The notes under the pieces are model-generated. The model saw only the letters and a program-made list of their open reading frames with translations. It had not been told where the DNA came from and searched no databases. A stretch of 64,000 bases of DNA from Selenomonadales bacterium (GTDB lineage: Bacteria; Bacillota; Negativicutes; Sporomusales; UBA7701): positions 26,167-90,166 of the forward strand of contig JARKNV010000048.1 in NCBI GenBank assembly GCA_029976065.1, read 5' to 3'. Below, in pieces: positions 50,853 to 62,323 of this stretch. The first letter of the stretch is position 1. The number at the start of each line of letters is the position of its first letter. The position numbers were made by a program, and so were the translations under genes.

Positions 50853-52246
50853 AGGAGGAAGCCCAGCCTTTGTTTGTCGGTTTCGGTGAGGAGGACGGGG
50901 AGGACGAGTTCGGGGCTGAGGGCGGCCCGTTTGGCCTGGCGGCCCCTGGCCCGCAGCCAGTAGGCGGCGAGGAGCTGGCAGAAGCGCTTGGCGGCCCGGG
51001 GGTTGGCCCGGTCGGCGGCGGTCCAGCAGCGGAGGAATTCGGTGAGGATGTCGCCGACGGTGGTGACCATGTCCTGGCGGGCGACGAATTCGGCGACGGC
51101 GAGGGTTTCGCGGACGATGAGGTAGAGGGCCTGGGGCCGGAATTCGCCGGCGTTGTCGGGGATGCCGAATTTGAGTTCGCGGGCGAGGAGTTCGCGGCCG
51201 ATTTCGAGGAGCGGCAGGACGAGGGCGAAGCCTTCCTGGAGGCCGTGGCGCTGCAGGGCGAGCCGGGCGGTCTGGCCGGCGCCGGCGACGGCGGCTTCCC
51301 ATTCTTTGATGCGGCCGCCGGCGAGGGCGAGGCGGAGGGCGCGTTCGCCGATGGCGGGGGCAAGGGTGCTGCGGGGCCGGAGGCTGGCGCTGCCGGCGAG
51401 GTTGTGCCATTCTTTGACGAGGGCGGCAAGGTGGGCGGGCGGCCAGAGGCCGCTGTCGCCGCGGCGGGCGGTGAAGTCGGCGAGGGTGGCGAAGGTGGCG
51501 TTGTCGTTGTTCTGGACGATGCGGTGGAGCCAGGCGCCGGTGAGGGCGGCGAGCTCGGCGGCGGGGGGGCCGCTGAGTTTGTCGGTCAGGACGGCGTCGA
51601 GGCGGACGACGATTTCGCGGAAGAGGTCGGCGTCGCGGCGGCGAAGGACGAGGACGCCGGCGGTGCGGAGGATTTTGAGGGCGGCGGCGGTGACATGGCC
51701 GTTTTCCCAGCCGGTCTTTTCGAGGAGGTCAAAAATAATTTCGGCCGCTTTCGCAGCCAGGAAGTTGTATTTTTCCCGCAGGACGGCGGCGATGATGCTG
51801 GTGAGCTGTTCGGCGGCGGCGGGGACGGTGTCGTCGGGGAGGCGCCGGAGGAGAAGGCGGAAGGCGTCGAGGGCGGCGGCGGCGGTGTCGGGCTGTTTGG
51901 CGCGGGCGGCCCGGGCGGTGAGGGTGGCGAGGGAGACGGCTTCGTCCGGCCGGAAGATGCCCTGGCCGTAGACGGTTTTGATGAGGTCGAGGATCTGGTA
52001 GGCGGCCTGTCCGTCGCCGGCGTCGATGGCGGTGTGGGCGAGGCCGTGGAGGCGGCGCAGGAGGTCGAGGGTTTCGGGGTTGATGCGGCCGCGTTTGAGG
52101 CGGGCGACTTTGGCGGCGAGGCGGCGCTGCCTGGCGGCGAAACCGCGGGCGCGGGCGCGGAGGAGGCCGGCGGCGAGGAGGATGGCGAGCAAGGCCCCGC
52201 CGGCGGCGTACAGCCAGACGGGCTCGATGGCGGCGATTATTTCCAT
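50849..52246 (-). CDS. Membrane-anchored helical protein of unknown function, 465 residues
   Basis: One N-terminal membrane helix (about residues 12-27, YAAGGALLAILLAAGLL) is followed by a basic stretch and about 420 residues of Ala/Leu-rich helices reminiscent of alpha-solenoid repeats, with segments such as HGLAHTAIDAGDGQAAYQIL and FRLLLRRLPDDTVP. No enzymatic motif is seen. It is coupled to the downstream methyltransferase by a four-base overlap. A similar-looking DUF2254-type or other family could not be assigned. Confidence 0.75.
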   Translation of the reverse strand: MEIIAAIEPVWLYAAGGALLAILLAAGLLRARARGFAARQRRLAAKVARLKRGRINPETLDLLRRLHGLAHTAIDAGDGQAAYQILDLIKTVYGQGIFRPDEAVSLATLTARAARAKQPDTAAAALDAFRLLLRRLPDDTVPAAAEQLTSIIAAVLREKYNFLAAKAAEIIFDLLEKTGWENGHVTAAALKILRTAGVLVLRRRDADLFREIVVRLDAVLTDKLSGPPAAELAALTGAWLHRIVQNNDNATFATLADFTARRGDSGLWPPAHLAALVKEWHNLAGSASLRPRSTLAPAIGERALRLALAGGRIKEWEAAVAGAGQTARLALQRHGLQEGFALVLPLLEIGRELLARELKFGIPDNAGEFRPQALYLIVRETLAVAEFVARQDMVTTVGDILTEFLRCWTAADRANPRAAKRFCQLLAAYWLRARGRQAKRAALSPELVLPVLLTETDKQRLGFLL

Positions 52247-52284
52247 GCCTCTCCCCTCCCCTGCTCTTTTTATGTTCAGGTTTC

Positions 52285-52408
52285 AAAGGCTGTCTAAAAA
52301 GCTCCAGATGCAAGGCACCCCGAGGACGCGAAGCGACGCGTACTCGGAACGTACGCTAGCAAGCGCCCACAGGGGCAACGAAGCAGATGGACTTTTTAGG
52401 CAGCCTTT
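52285..52408 (+). repeat. Hairpin repeat element, copy 10, overlapping pyk stop
   Basis: The outer arms AAAGGCTG/CAGCCTTT and TAAAAAG/CTTTTTA pair with single-base irregularities. Core words are present as GATGCAAGGCACC and GGGGCAACGAAGCAGATGG. The right end reaches into the pyk stop codon. Confidence 0.85.
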
Positions 52409-54161
52409 ATTTGGCGTTGATTTGGCCTTTGTAAATTACGCCCCTCGCTGAGTCGACGGTGACGATGGCGCCGTCGTCGAGTTTGGCGGTGGCGCCGTCG
52501 ACGCCGACGACGACGGGCAGGCCGTAGCTGACGCCGACGATGGCGGCGTGGGATGTGAAGCCGCCTTCTTCGGTGACGATAGCGGATGCTTTGGCGGCGT
52601 AGGCGGCGGTTTCTTCGTCGACGCTGCTGGTGACGAGGATGTCGCCGGGGGCGAATTTTTCGCGGATATCGCGGGGGGTGCGGACGACGCAGACCCGGCC
52701 GGTTACGACCCGCTGGCCGATGCCGGTGCCGCGGAGGAGGACGCTGCCGACGATGACGACCCTGATCATGTTGGTGGTGCCTTTGGTGCCGGCCGGGACG
52801 CCGGCGGTTATGACGACGAGGTCGCCTTCTTTGACGAAGCCGGCGGTCAGGGCGAGCTCGATGGCGTTGGCGACCATTTCGTCGGTGCTCTTGGCGCCGG
52901 CGCCGAGGACGGGGTGGACGCCCCAGTAGAGCTGGCAGCGTCTTAGGGTTTTGAGCCGCGGGGTGACGGCGACGATGGCGGCCTGGGGCCGGTAACGGGC
53001 GACCATGCGGGCGGTGAAGCCCGATTCGGAGATGGTGATGATGGCGCCGGCGCCGAGCTCGTGGGCGACCTGGACGGTAGCGTGGCTGATGGCGCCGGTG
53101 GTGGTGCGCTGGACGGTCAGCCCTTTGGCGAGGAGGATGTCGCTGTAGTCGAGGGCGGCTTCGGTGCGGGCGGCGATGCGGGCCATGGTTTCGAGGGCTT
53201 CTACGGGGTAGGCTCCGGCGGCGGTTTCGCCGCTGAGCATGATGGCGTCGCTGCCGTCGAAGATGGCGTTGGCAATGTCGCTGGCTTCGGCTCTGGTGGG
53301 CCGGGGGTTGGCGAGCATGGATTCGAGCATCTGGGTGGCGGTGATGACCGGTTTGCCGGCGGCGTTGCTTTTTTCGATGAGGAGTTTCTGGACGATGGGC
53401 ACTTCTTCGGTGGGGATTTCGACGCCGAGGTCGCCGCGGGCGACCATGACGCCGTCGGCGACTTTGAGGATTTCGTCGATGTTGTCGACGCCGGCGGCGT
53501 TTTCGATTTTGGCGATGATGTCCATGGCGGCGCCGGCTTCTTCGATGACTTTGCGGATGGCGAGGACGTCGGCGGCCCGCTGGACGAAGGAGGCGGCGAC
53601 GATGTCCATTTCCTGGCCGATGCCGAAGAGGATGTCGGCGACGTCCTGCTCGGAGAGGGGCGGCAGGTTGATGGCGACGTTGGGTACGGCGACGCGTTTG
53701 TTGCTGCTGATTTCGCCGCCGTTTTCGACGGTGGTGACGATGTCTTCGCCGGCGATTTTTTCGACCCTGAGGCTGATGAGGCCGTCGGCGAGGAGGATGG
53801 CGTTGCCGGGGGCGACTTCCCCGGGCAGCCCTTTGTGGCTGAGGGAGGCTTCGCGGTTGTCGCCGGCGACTTCGCGGGCGGTGAGGATGAATTGCTGGCC
53901 GGCTTCGAGGACTACTTTGCCGGCGGCGATTTTGCCGATGCGCATTTCCGGCCCTTTGGTGTCGAGCATGAGGGCGACGGGTACGCCGCATTCCCCGGCG
54001 GCGGCGCGGACCATGGCGATGCGCCGGGCGTGGTCGGCATGGCTGCCGTGGGAAAAATTGAAGCGGGCGACGTCCATGCCGCCCCTGATGAGTGCTTGCA
54101 GTATGCCGGGCTTGTCGGTGCTGGGACCGACGGTGCAGACGATCTTGGTTTTCTTCAGCAT
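52407..54161 (-). CDS. pyk: Pyruvate kinase with C-terminal PEP-utilising-enzyme domain
   Basis: This glycolytic enzyme transfers phosphate from PEP to ADP. The barrel shows KIVCTVGPSTD, MDVARFNFSHGSHADH, VMVARGDLGVEIP and the K/Mg-site stretch ATQMLESML; the regulatory C domain follows, and an extra domain of about 105 residues at the end contains GGFTSHAAIVGVSYGLPVVV, the phospho-His-type motif of PEP-utilising enzymes, as in Bacillus/Clostridium pyruvate kinases. It is 584 residues long. A DUF2007-like gene lies directly upstream. The function of the extra domain is not catalytic in known enzymes. Confidence 0.96.
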   Translation of the reverse strand: MLKKTKIVCTVGPSTDKPGILQALIRGGMDVARFNFSHGSHADHARRIAMVRAAAGECGVPVALMLDTKGPEMRIGKIAAGKVVLEAGQQFILTAREVAGDNREASLSHKGLPGEVAPGNAILLADGLISLRVEKIAGEDIVTTVENGGEISSNKRVAVPNVAINLPPLSEQDVADILFGIGQEMDIVAASFVQRAADVLAIRKVIEEAGAAMDIIAKIENAAGVDNIDEILKVADGVMVARGDLGVEIPTEEVPIVQKLLIEKSNAAGKPVITATQMLESMLANPRPTRAEASDIANAIFDGSDAIMLSGETAAGAYPVEALETMARIAARTEAALDYSDILLAKGLTVQRTTTGAISHATVQVAHELGAGAIITISESGFTARMVARYRPQAAIVAVTPRLKTLRRCQLYWGVHPVLGAGAKSTDEMVANAIELALTAGFVKEGDLVVITAGVPAGTKGTTNMIRVVIVGSVLLRGTGIGQRVVTGRVCVVRTPRDIREKFAPGDILVTSSVDEETAAYAAKASAIVTEEGGFTSHAAIVGVSYGLPVVVGVDGATAKLDDGAIVTVDSARGVIYKGQINAK

Positions 54162-54177
54162 TGAATGCTCTCCTTGC

Positions 54178-54375
54178 CTATTTGGCGGCGAATTGGCATA
54201 GTACCGCGTGTGCTTCGTCGGCTTCGGATTCGAGAACCATGACTTCGTAAAGGCCGTCGCCGAGCATGGCGATTCCCGCCGGCCGTATGTTGGCGAGCAC
54301 GCCTTCCGTCGAGAGAACGTCCCGGATTTCTTCAGCCTGGGCTCGGTTGGCTGCTATATACACCACTGTCCACAT
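54178..54375 (-). CDS. Small DUF2007-like putative signalling protein
   Basis: The 65-residue protein (MWTVVYIAANRAQAEEIR ... YEVMVLESEADEAHAVL) has the ferredoxin-like small-domain pattern of DUF2007/putative signal-transducing proteins. ATG at 54375 follows TTGGAGGCGGCGTC; the longer open frame is less likely. It sits 16 bases upstream of pyk on the same strand, and its role is unknown. Confidence 0.75.
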   Translation of the reverse strand: MWTVVYIAANRAQAEEIRDVLSTEGVLANIRPAGIAMLGDGLYEVMVLESEADEAHAVLCQFAAK

Positions 54376-54400
54376 GACGCCGCCTCCAAGGATAGTATGA

Positions 54401-56488
<2,088 letters not shown>

Positions 56489-56550
56489 GCGCTTAACCAC
56501 CTTTCTTATTTGCAAAGTTTAGACGCGAACGGGCAAAACCCTGCTAGACA

Positions 56551-56569
56551 GTGTACATTTTTTTAGACA
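56551..56569. promoter_or_regulatory. Candidate activator-binding site upstream of the sigma-54 activator gene
   Basis: GTGTACATTTTTTTAGACA matches the palindromic site at 59799 in 16 of 19 positions; both are preceded by TAGACA. It lies about 63 bases before the activator start, suggesting autoregulation. Confidence 0.45.
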
Positions 56570-56574
56570 AATAG

Positions 56575-56600
56575 AAAAACACCGGTCGTATAGACCGGTG
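56575..56600 (-). terminator. Intrinsic terminator downstream of the cysteine hydrolase gene
   Basis: CACCGGTC, loop, GACCGGTG followed on the minus strand by TTTTTC. Confidence 0.75.
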
Positions 56601-56702
56601 GGCAATTTTTTGCACACTGGGTGGCTAAAAATTTTGCACTTTGCGGGGACGAGGATGAAAGAATTGCGCATAATGGTATCCTAAAGATTTCGAAAGGCTG
56701 AA

Positions 56703-56821
56703 GGCGGGCTAGAAGGCCCCAGATGCTAGGCAGGTCGAGGACGCGCCGCGACGCGTACTCGGAACGTACGCTAGCAAGCGCCCGGAGACCTAACAACGCA
56801 GATGGGGTCTTATCGCCCGCC
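56703..56821 (+). repeat. Hairpin repeat element, copy 11
   Basis: The outer arms GGCGGGC/GCCCGCC and AAGGCCCCA/TGGGGTCTT pair. The core words have changed together to TAGGCAGGTC and GACCTAACAACGC, preserving pairing (AGGTC/GACCT). It lies 12 bases beyond the stop of the cysteine hydrolase gene. Confidence 0.8.
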
Positions 56822-56832
56822 GGAATTGGCTG

Positions 56833-57387
56833 TTACTTGATAAGCGGCAATATGGCTTTGAATTCAACACTGTCTGATCTTTCGAGCCATTCGTACAATG
56901 CTATCTCTACGGCCGATACGACGCCGCCGGCCTGGCGGATTTTGGCGAGGCCGATTTCTTTGTTGGCCGGGGTCCGCGAGCCGGCGGCGTCGGCGATGAC
57001 GTGGACCTTGAGGCCGCGGTGCAGGGCTTCGAGGGCGGTCTGCTGAACGCAGATGTGGGCTTCGATGCCGGCGAGGACGAGGGTTTCGGCGGCGGCGGCC
57101 TTGAGGGCGGCGGCGAAGCCTTCGGCCCCGAAGCAGCTGAAGACGGTTTTCTCCAGGGGGGCGAAGGCGGGGAAAAGTTCGGCGAGCGCGGCGTTAGTGG
57201 GGCCGAGGCCCTTGGGGTATTGTTCGGTGACGATGACGGGAACGCCGAGGGTGTGGGCGAATTTGACCATTTTGACGGTGTTGTCGAGGACGGCGCGCCA
57301 GTCGTGGATGGCGTGGAGGAGTTTGTCCTGGACGTCGACGACGACGAGGACGCTGCCGCGTTTTTCGAGCTTATGGGGATTAGGCAT
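56833..57387 (-). CDS. Isochorismatase-family cysteine hydrolase
   Basis: This 184-residue hydrolase has the catalytic triad pattern of the family: Asp in VLVVVDVQDKLL, Lys in LEKTVFSCFG and Cys in AGIEAHICVQQTA. It is of the YcaC/nicotinamidase-like group; the substrate could be an amide or an N-carbamoyl compound. ATG at 57387 follows GGGAGGGACTACC. It lies between two hairpin repeat copies and downstream of the SDR gene on the same strand. Confidence 0.88.
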   Translation of the reverse strand: MPNPHKLEKRGSVLVVVDVQDKLLHAIHDWRAVLDNTVKMVKFAHTLGVPVIVTEQYPKGLGPTNAALAELFPAFAPLEKTVFSCFGAEGFAAALKAAAAETLVLAGIEAHICVQQTALEALHRGLKVHVIADAAGSRTPANKEIGLAKIRQAGGVVSAVEIALYEWLERSDSVEFKAILPLIK

Positions 57388-57435
57388 GGTAGTCCCTCCC
57401 GATATTTTATATAATTTTATTGTAGCATAGTCAAA

Positions 57436-57593
57436 GGCCGTTCAGAAGCCCCGCAGGCAAGGCGCACCGGATAAGCAGACACACTACGCTTTAGCGTTGA
57501 TGTGATCGCTTAGGCCCGCGCCGGCGTACTTGGTTGCGTACGTCAAGCGGGCCGGCCGAGGAGCAACGCCGCATGCGGGGCTTATCAACGGCC
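57436..57593 (+). repeat. Hairpin repeat element, copy 12, with 42-base insertion
   Basis: The outer arms GGCCGTT/AACGGCC and AAGCCCCGCA/TGCGGGGCTT are perfect. The inner stem GGCCCGC/GCGGGCC is intact. A 42-base stretch (57471-57512) containing CGCTTTAGCG is inserted on the 5' side between the core word and the inner stem. Confidence 0.85.
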
Positions 57594-57598
57594 GGGAA

Positions 57599-57634
57599 TA
57601 AAGGAACCCCGCGCGTAGAGAGGTACGCGCGGGG
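57599..57634 (-). terminator. Intrinsic terminator after the SDR gene
   Basis: On the minus strand CCCCGCGCGTA, loop CCTCTC, TACGCGCGGGG then TTCCTTTATT. Confidence 0.75.
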
Positions 57635-57658
57635 CCCATGGGTGCACGCCCAAGGTTG

Positions 57659-58399
57659 TTAGATGGTGCATGCCCCATCTACGCTGAGTACTGCGCCGTT
57701 GATGTATTTGGCGTCGTCGGAGGCGAGGAAGGCGAAGGCGGCGGCGATTTCTTCCGGTTCGGCGAGACGGCCGGCGGGGATTTTGACGATGATTTTTTCC
57801 TGGAGTACCTGGGCGGGGATTTTGCGGACCATTTCGGTGCCGGTGAAGCCGGGAGCCACGCAGTTGAACCGCAGGCCGTTCTTGGCCATTTCCTTGGCCC
57901 AGGATTTGGTCATGCCGATGACGCCCCATTTGGTGGCGGCGTAGTTGGTCTGACCCAGGTTGCCGTAAAGGCCGACGATGGAGGAGGTGGTGAGGACGAC
58001 GCCGTCCTGCTGTTCGAGCATTACGGGGAGGGCGGCGGAGGTGCAGTTGAATACGCCGGTGAGGTTGACGGCGATGACGGCGTCCCAGGCTTCTTTGGCC
58101 ATCTTTTTCATCATGGCGTCTTTGGTGATGCCGGCGTTGTTGATGAGCACGTCGACGCGCCCGAAGGTTTCTTTGGCTGTGGCGATCATTTGCTGGCAGC
58201 TTTCGAGGTTGGTGACGTCGACTTTTACGTAGATGGCTTGAGCGCCTTTGGCCTTCAACTGGGCGACGGTTTCGCCGCCGTCGGCGAAGTCGGCGATGAC
58301 GACTTTGGCGCCTTCTTCGGCGAAGCGGAGAGCGGAGGCTTTGCCGATACCGCCGGCGCCGCCGGTGATAACGACGACTTTGTCTTTGAGACCTCTCAT
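57659..58399 (-). CDS. Short-chain dehydrogenase, acetoacetyl-CoA/3-oxoacyl reductase type (PhaB/FabG-like)
   Basis: This 246-residue NAD(P)H-dependent reductase has VVITGGAGGIGKASALRF, the NNAGIT motif, the catalytic Ser in TTSSIVGLYGN and the YAATKWGVIG Tyr-Lys pair. Placement right after an acetyl-CoA acetyltransferase gene in the same operon favours acetoacetyl-CoA to (R)-3-hydroxybutyryl-CoA over fatty-acid synthesis. ATG follows TTGGGAGGTATAATCC. A small GC-rich hairpin (58432-58447) lies between it and the thiolase stop. A terminator follows. Confidence 0.9.
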   Translation of the reverse strand: MRGLKDKVVVITGGAGGIGKASALRFAEEGAKVVIADFADGGETVAQLKAKGAQAIYVKVDVTNLESCQQMIATAKETFGRVDVLINNAGITKDAMMKKMAKEAWDAVIAVNLTGVFNCTSAALPVMLEQQDGVVLTTSSIVGLYGNLGQTNYAATKWGVIGMTKSWAKEMAKNGLRFNCVAPGFTGTEMVRKIPAQVLQEKIIVKIPAGRLAEPEEIAAAFAFLASDDAKYINGAVLSVDGACTI

Positions 58400-58431
58400 G
58401 GATTATACCTCCCAAATTTTATGTATTGCCG

Positions 58432-58447
58432 GGTGCTGGCACCCGCA
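58432..58447. other. Short intercistronic hairpin between thiolase and SDR genes
   Basis: CGGGTGC and GCACCCG are adjacent and complementary, a likely RNA-processing or stability hairpin without T-run. Confidence 0.4.
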
Positions 58448-58450
58448 GGG

Positions 58451-59629
<1,179 letters not shown>

Positions 59630-59688
59630 TGTGGATCCCTCGCTTTCCATTCGATTGTTTTGCGCCTGTCTCGCTGTGTTGGTATTAT

Positions 59689-59704
59689 TGCAATTATCGT
59701 GCCA
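59689..59704 (-). promoter_or_regulatory. Sigma-54 (-24/-12) promoter of the thiolase operon
   Basis: On the minus strand TGGCAC, five bases, TTGCA: a full match to the consensus, 60 bases before the thiolase ATG. Confidence 0.85.
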
Positions 59705-59798
59705 AGCCGGCAAGGACCTTTTTGGCCCCCTGTCCGACCTGCGGTTTTGCGCCGGAGGCGGCACTTGTCGCGAACGGTCGTGCAAAAAATTAGACACG

Positions 59799-59818
59799 GT
59801 GTATATTTTTCTATACAC
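59799..59818. promoter_or_regulatory. Palindromic candidate enhancer site between divergent sigma-54 promoters
   Basis: GTGTATA, TTTTTC, TATACAC is a perfect inverted repeat, about 95 bases from each -24 element. It is related to the site upstream of the sigma-54 activator gene (56551-56569). Confidence 0.6.
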
Positions 59819-59902
59819 ATTCTTTTCGTTTTTTGTCCTATAGTAGTGTTCAGGGCTGGCATTATTGGCCGTCCGCTGTCGAATTGAGTAAATTCTGAAC
59901 AT

Positions 59903-59918
59903 TGGCATGGAATTTGCA
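59903..59918 (+). promoter_or_regulatory. Sigma-54 (-24/-12) promoter of the GntP-family permease gene
   Basis: TGGCAT, five bases, TTGCA; one mismatch to consensus, about 130 bases before the permease ATG, leaving a leader of roughly 120 bases. Confidence 0.8.
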
Positions 59919-60049
59919 TCGTTTGTTTTCGAGTATGTGCGGGGAGGTGAAAATAGAAGAGATTCGTGCGCATCCTGTCTCGCTAGGAATTCATATGTCT
60001 TGCCTGTGCGATTTCGTCCTAAAATCTGAAGACCAAGGGAGGAAAAGTA

Positions 60050-61462
60050 ATGGAAATACTGGGCATTGTTTTAAGTCTTTTCCTACTGATGTTCATCGCC
60101 TACCGGGGCTTTTCGGTCATTCTGTTCGCCCCCGTCCTGGCGCTGCTGGCCGCGTCGATGCAGGGCTTCGACGTTATGCCTGCCTATACCGAGCTGTTCA
60201 TGGAGCGGGCGGTCGGCTACGTTAAGTCGTTCTTCCCCGTCTTCCTGCTCGGTGCCGTTCTCGGCAAAGTGATGGAAGATACCGGCATGGCCAAGTCGAT
60301 CGCCCACGAGATCGTCCAGGCCCTCGGCAAGGAACGCGCCATTTTCGCCATCGTGGCGGCCTGCGGCATCCTGACCTACGGCGGCGTCAGCCTGTTCGTG
60401 GTGGTGTTCGCGGTGTATCCCTTCGGCGCGGCTCTCTTTAAGGAAGCCGGCATTCCGAAGCGCCTCATCCCCGGCACGATCGCCCTCGGCGCCTTTACAT
60501 TCACGATGACGATGACCCCCGGTACTCCTCAGATCCAGAACGTTATCCCGGCGACTTTCTACGGCACCAATACCTGGGCGGCACCGGTTACCGGCCTTCT
60601 GGCCACGGTGATCCAGGTCGGCGCCGGCCTCGCCTGGCTGGAGTGGCGCCGCAAGAAGGCCCTTGCCGCCGGCGAAGGTTACGGCGAGCATACCCTCAAC
60701 GAGCCGACGGCCGCCCAGACCGGGGGCAATTACCCGAATTGGGTGCTGTCGCTGCTGCCGCTGGTCGCGGTTATCGTCGTCAACTTCGTGTGCACCCAGT
60801 ATGTGAACTGGGATCCCAATTCGCTGAAGCCGTTCCAGGGCATGGGCCTCAAGCTGATGGTGCCGGCGGTGAAGAACGTGGCCGGCATCTGGGCGCTGAT
60901 CATCGGCCTGGTGGTGGGCATCGCCATGGCGGTGGGCATCGGCTATCCGTACCTGTCGAAGGAGAGCGGCGCTCTGCAGCGGGCTCTCAATACCGGCGCC
61001 ATCGGCTCGCTGCTGGCGATCATGAACACCGCTTCGGAGGTCGGCTACGGCAACGTTATTTCCTCGCTGCCCGGCTTCAAGTCGATCGCGGCCTTCCTGC
61101 TGAATATCAAGCTCGGCGGCACGCCCCTGGTGTCGGAGTTCTTCACGGTCAACATTCTTGCCGGCATCACCGGCTCGGCGTCGGGCGGCATGTCGATCGC
61201 GCTGAGCATTATGGCGAAGGACTGGCTGGCCTGGGCGAACCAGGTGGGCCTCTCCCCCGAGCTGCTGCACAGGATCGCATCAATGGCTTCGGGCGGTTTC
61301 GATACGATGCCGCATAACGGCGCGGTCATCACGCTGCTGGCGGTCTGCGGCCTGACCCATATCCAGTCGTACAAGGATATCTGCGTGACGTCGCTGATTA
61401 TCCCCTTCTGCACCGGGATTATCATTATCACGCTTTATACCCTGACCGGGTTCGCGATGTAA
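60050..61462 (+). CDS. GntP-family permease
   Basis: This 470-residue membrane protein has about twelve to fourteen helices. The GntP/CitM-type pattern includes FFPVFLLGAVLGKVMEDTG, ILTYGGVSLFVVVFAVYPFG and the conserved MASGGFDTMPHNGAVITLL near the C-terminus. Members carry gluconate and other small hydroxy acids, including 3-hydroxybutyrate; location opposite a thiolase/reductase operon under the same activator makes 3-hydroxybutyrate or another short acid likely. ATG follows AGGGAGGAAAAGTA. A terminator follows. Confidence 0.88.
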   Translation: MEILGIVLSLFLLMFIAYRGFSVILFAPVLALLAASMQGFDVMPAYTELFMERAVGYVKSFFPVFLLGAVLGKVMEDTGMAKSIAHEIVQALGKERAIFAIVAACGILTYGGVSLFVVVFAVYPFGAALFKEAGIPKRLIPGTIALGAFTFTMTMTPGTPQIQNVIPATFYGTNTWAAPVTGLLATVIQVGAGLAWLEWRRKKALAAGEGYGEHTLNEPTAAQTGGNYPNWVLSLLPLVAVIVVNFVCTQYVNWDPNSLKPFQGMGLKLMVPAVKNVAGIWALIIGLVVGIAMAVGIGYPYLSKESGALQRALNTGAIGSLLAIMNTASEVGYGNVISSLPGFKSIAAFLLNIKLGGTPLVSEFFTVNILAGITGSASGGMSIALSIMAKDWLAWANQVGLSPELLHRIASMASGGFDTMPHNGAVITLLAVCGLTHIQSYKDICVTSLIIPFCTGIIIITLYTLTGFAM

Positions 61463-61467
61463 ACAGC

Positions 61468-61506
61468 AAAAAAATCCCCGCGCCTGACGGCGCGGGGATT
61501 TTTTTT
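61468..61506. terminator. Strong bidirectional terminator
   Basis: AAAAAAATCCCCGCGC, loop CTGACG, GCGCGGGGATTTTTTTT, between convergent permease and crt genes. Confidence 0.93.
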
Positions 61507-61516
61507 GTCACGAGGG

Positions 61517-62302
61517 TTATTTGCCGGTAAAGTTGGCTTTGCGTTTTTCGAGGAAGGCGGCCATGCCTTCTTTCTGGTCGGCGGTGGCGAAGCAGAGGCC
61601 GAAGACTTCGGCTTCGTAGGCGACGCCGGTTTCGAGGTCGGTGTCGAGGCCTTCGTTGACGGCGGCTTTGCAGACCTGTACGCCGAGGGGCGAACGGCTG
61701 AGGATTTTCCGCGCCATGGCTTGGGCGGCGTCCATGAGCTCTTCCGGGGCGACGATTTTGTTGACGAGGCCGATGCGGTAGGCTTCGGCGGCGTCGATCA
61801 TGTCGGCGGTGAAGAGGAGTTCTTTGGCGCGGCCTTTGCCGACGAGGCGGGCGAGGCGCTGGGTGCCGCCGAATCCCGGCGGGATGCCGAGCGAGGATTC
61901 GGGCTGGCCGAATTTGGCTTTGTCGGCGGCGATGCGGATGTCGCAGGCCATGGCGAGTTCGCAGCCGCCGCCGAGGGCGAAGCCGTTGACGGCGGCGATG
62001 ACGGGCTGGGGCAGGTTTTCGATTTTGTTGAAGACGGCTTGCCCGTATTTTGCCCAGGCGCGGCCTTCGACGGCGGTCATGGGCTGCATGTAGGCGATGT
62101 CGGCGCCGGCGACGAAGGCTTTGTCGCCCGCGCCGGTGATGATGACGGCTTTGACGGACGCGTCTTTGGCGAGGGCGTCCATGAGGGTGTCAAGTTCGCC
62201 CATGGTGTCGGCGTTGAGGGCGTTGAGGGCTTTGGGGCGGTTGATGGTGACGATGCCGATGCCGTCCTGGTTTTCGAAGGTGAGGTTCTGGTAGTCGCTC
62301 AT
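61517..62302 (-). CDS. crt: 3-hydroxybutyryl-CoA dehydratase (crotonase)
   Basis: This 261-residue crotonase-fold hydratase interconverts (S)-3-hydroxybutyryl-CoA and crotonyl-CoA. The oxyanion hole segment AFVAGADIAYMQPM and both catalytic glutamates (ALGGGCELAMACDI and FGQPESSLGI) are present, unlike the PaaG-like paralogue at 33488. ATG follows GGGAGGCAGACAAC. It is the last gene of the minus-strand run etfA, maoC, hbd, crt, ending at a strong terminator. Confidence 0.95.
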   Translation of the reverse strand: MSDYQNLTFENQDGIGIVTINRPKALNALNADTMGELDTLMDALAKDASVKAVIITGAGDKAFVAGADIAYMQPMTAVEGRAWAKYGQAVFNKIENLPQPVIAAVNGFALGGGCELAMACDIRIAADKAKFGQPESSLGIPPGFGGTQRLARLVGKGRAKELLFTADMIDAAEAYRIGLVNKIVAPEELMDAAQAMARKILSRSPLGVQVCKAAVNEGLDTDLETGVAYEAEVFGLCFATADQKEGMAAFLEKRKANFTGK

Positions 62303-62323
62303 GTTGTCTGCCTCCCTATTTTT

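Noticed and set aside
50154..51410. 418-codon frame including the methyltransferase
   Set aside because: Its first 185 codons are an Arg/Pro-rich shadow of the overlapping 465-residue gene; the methyltransferase fold starts at the ATGA overlap at 50852.
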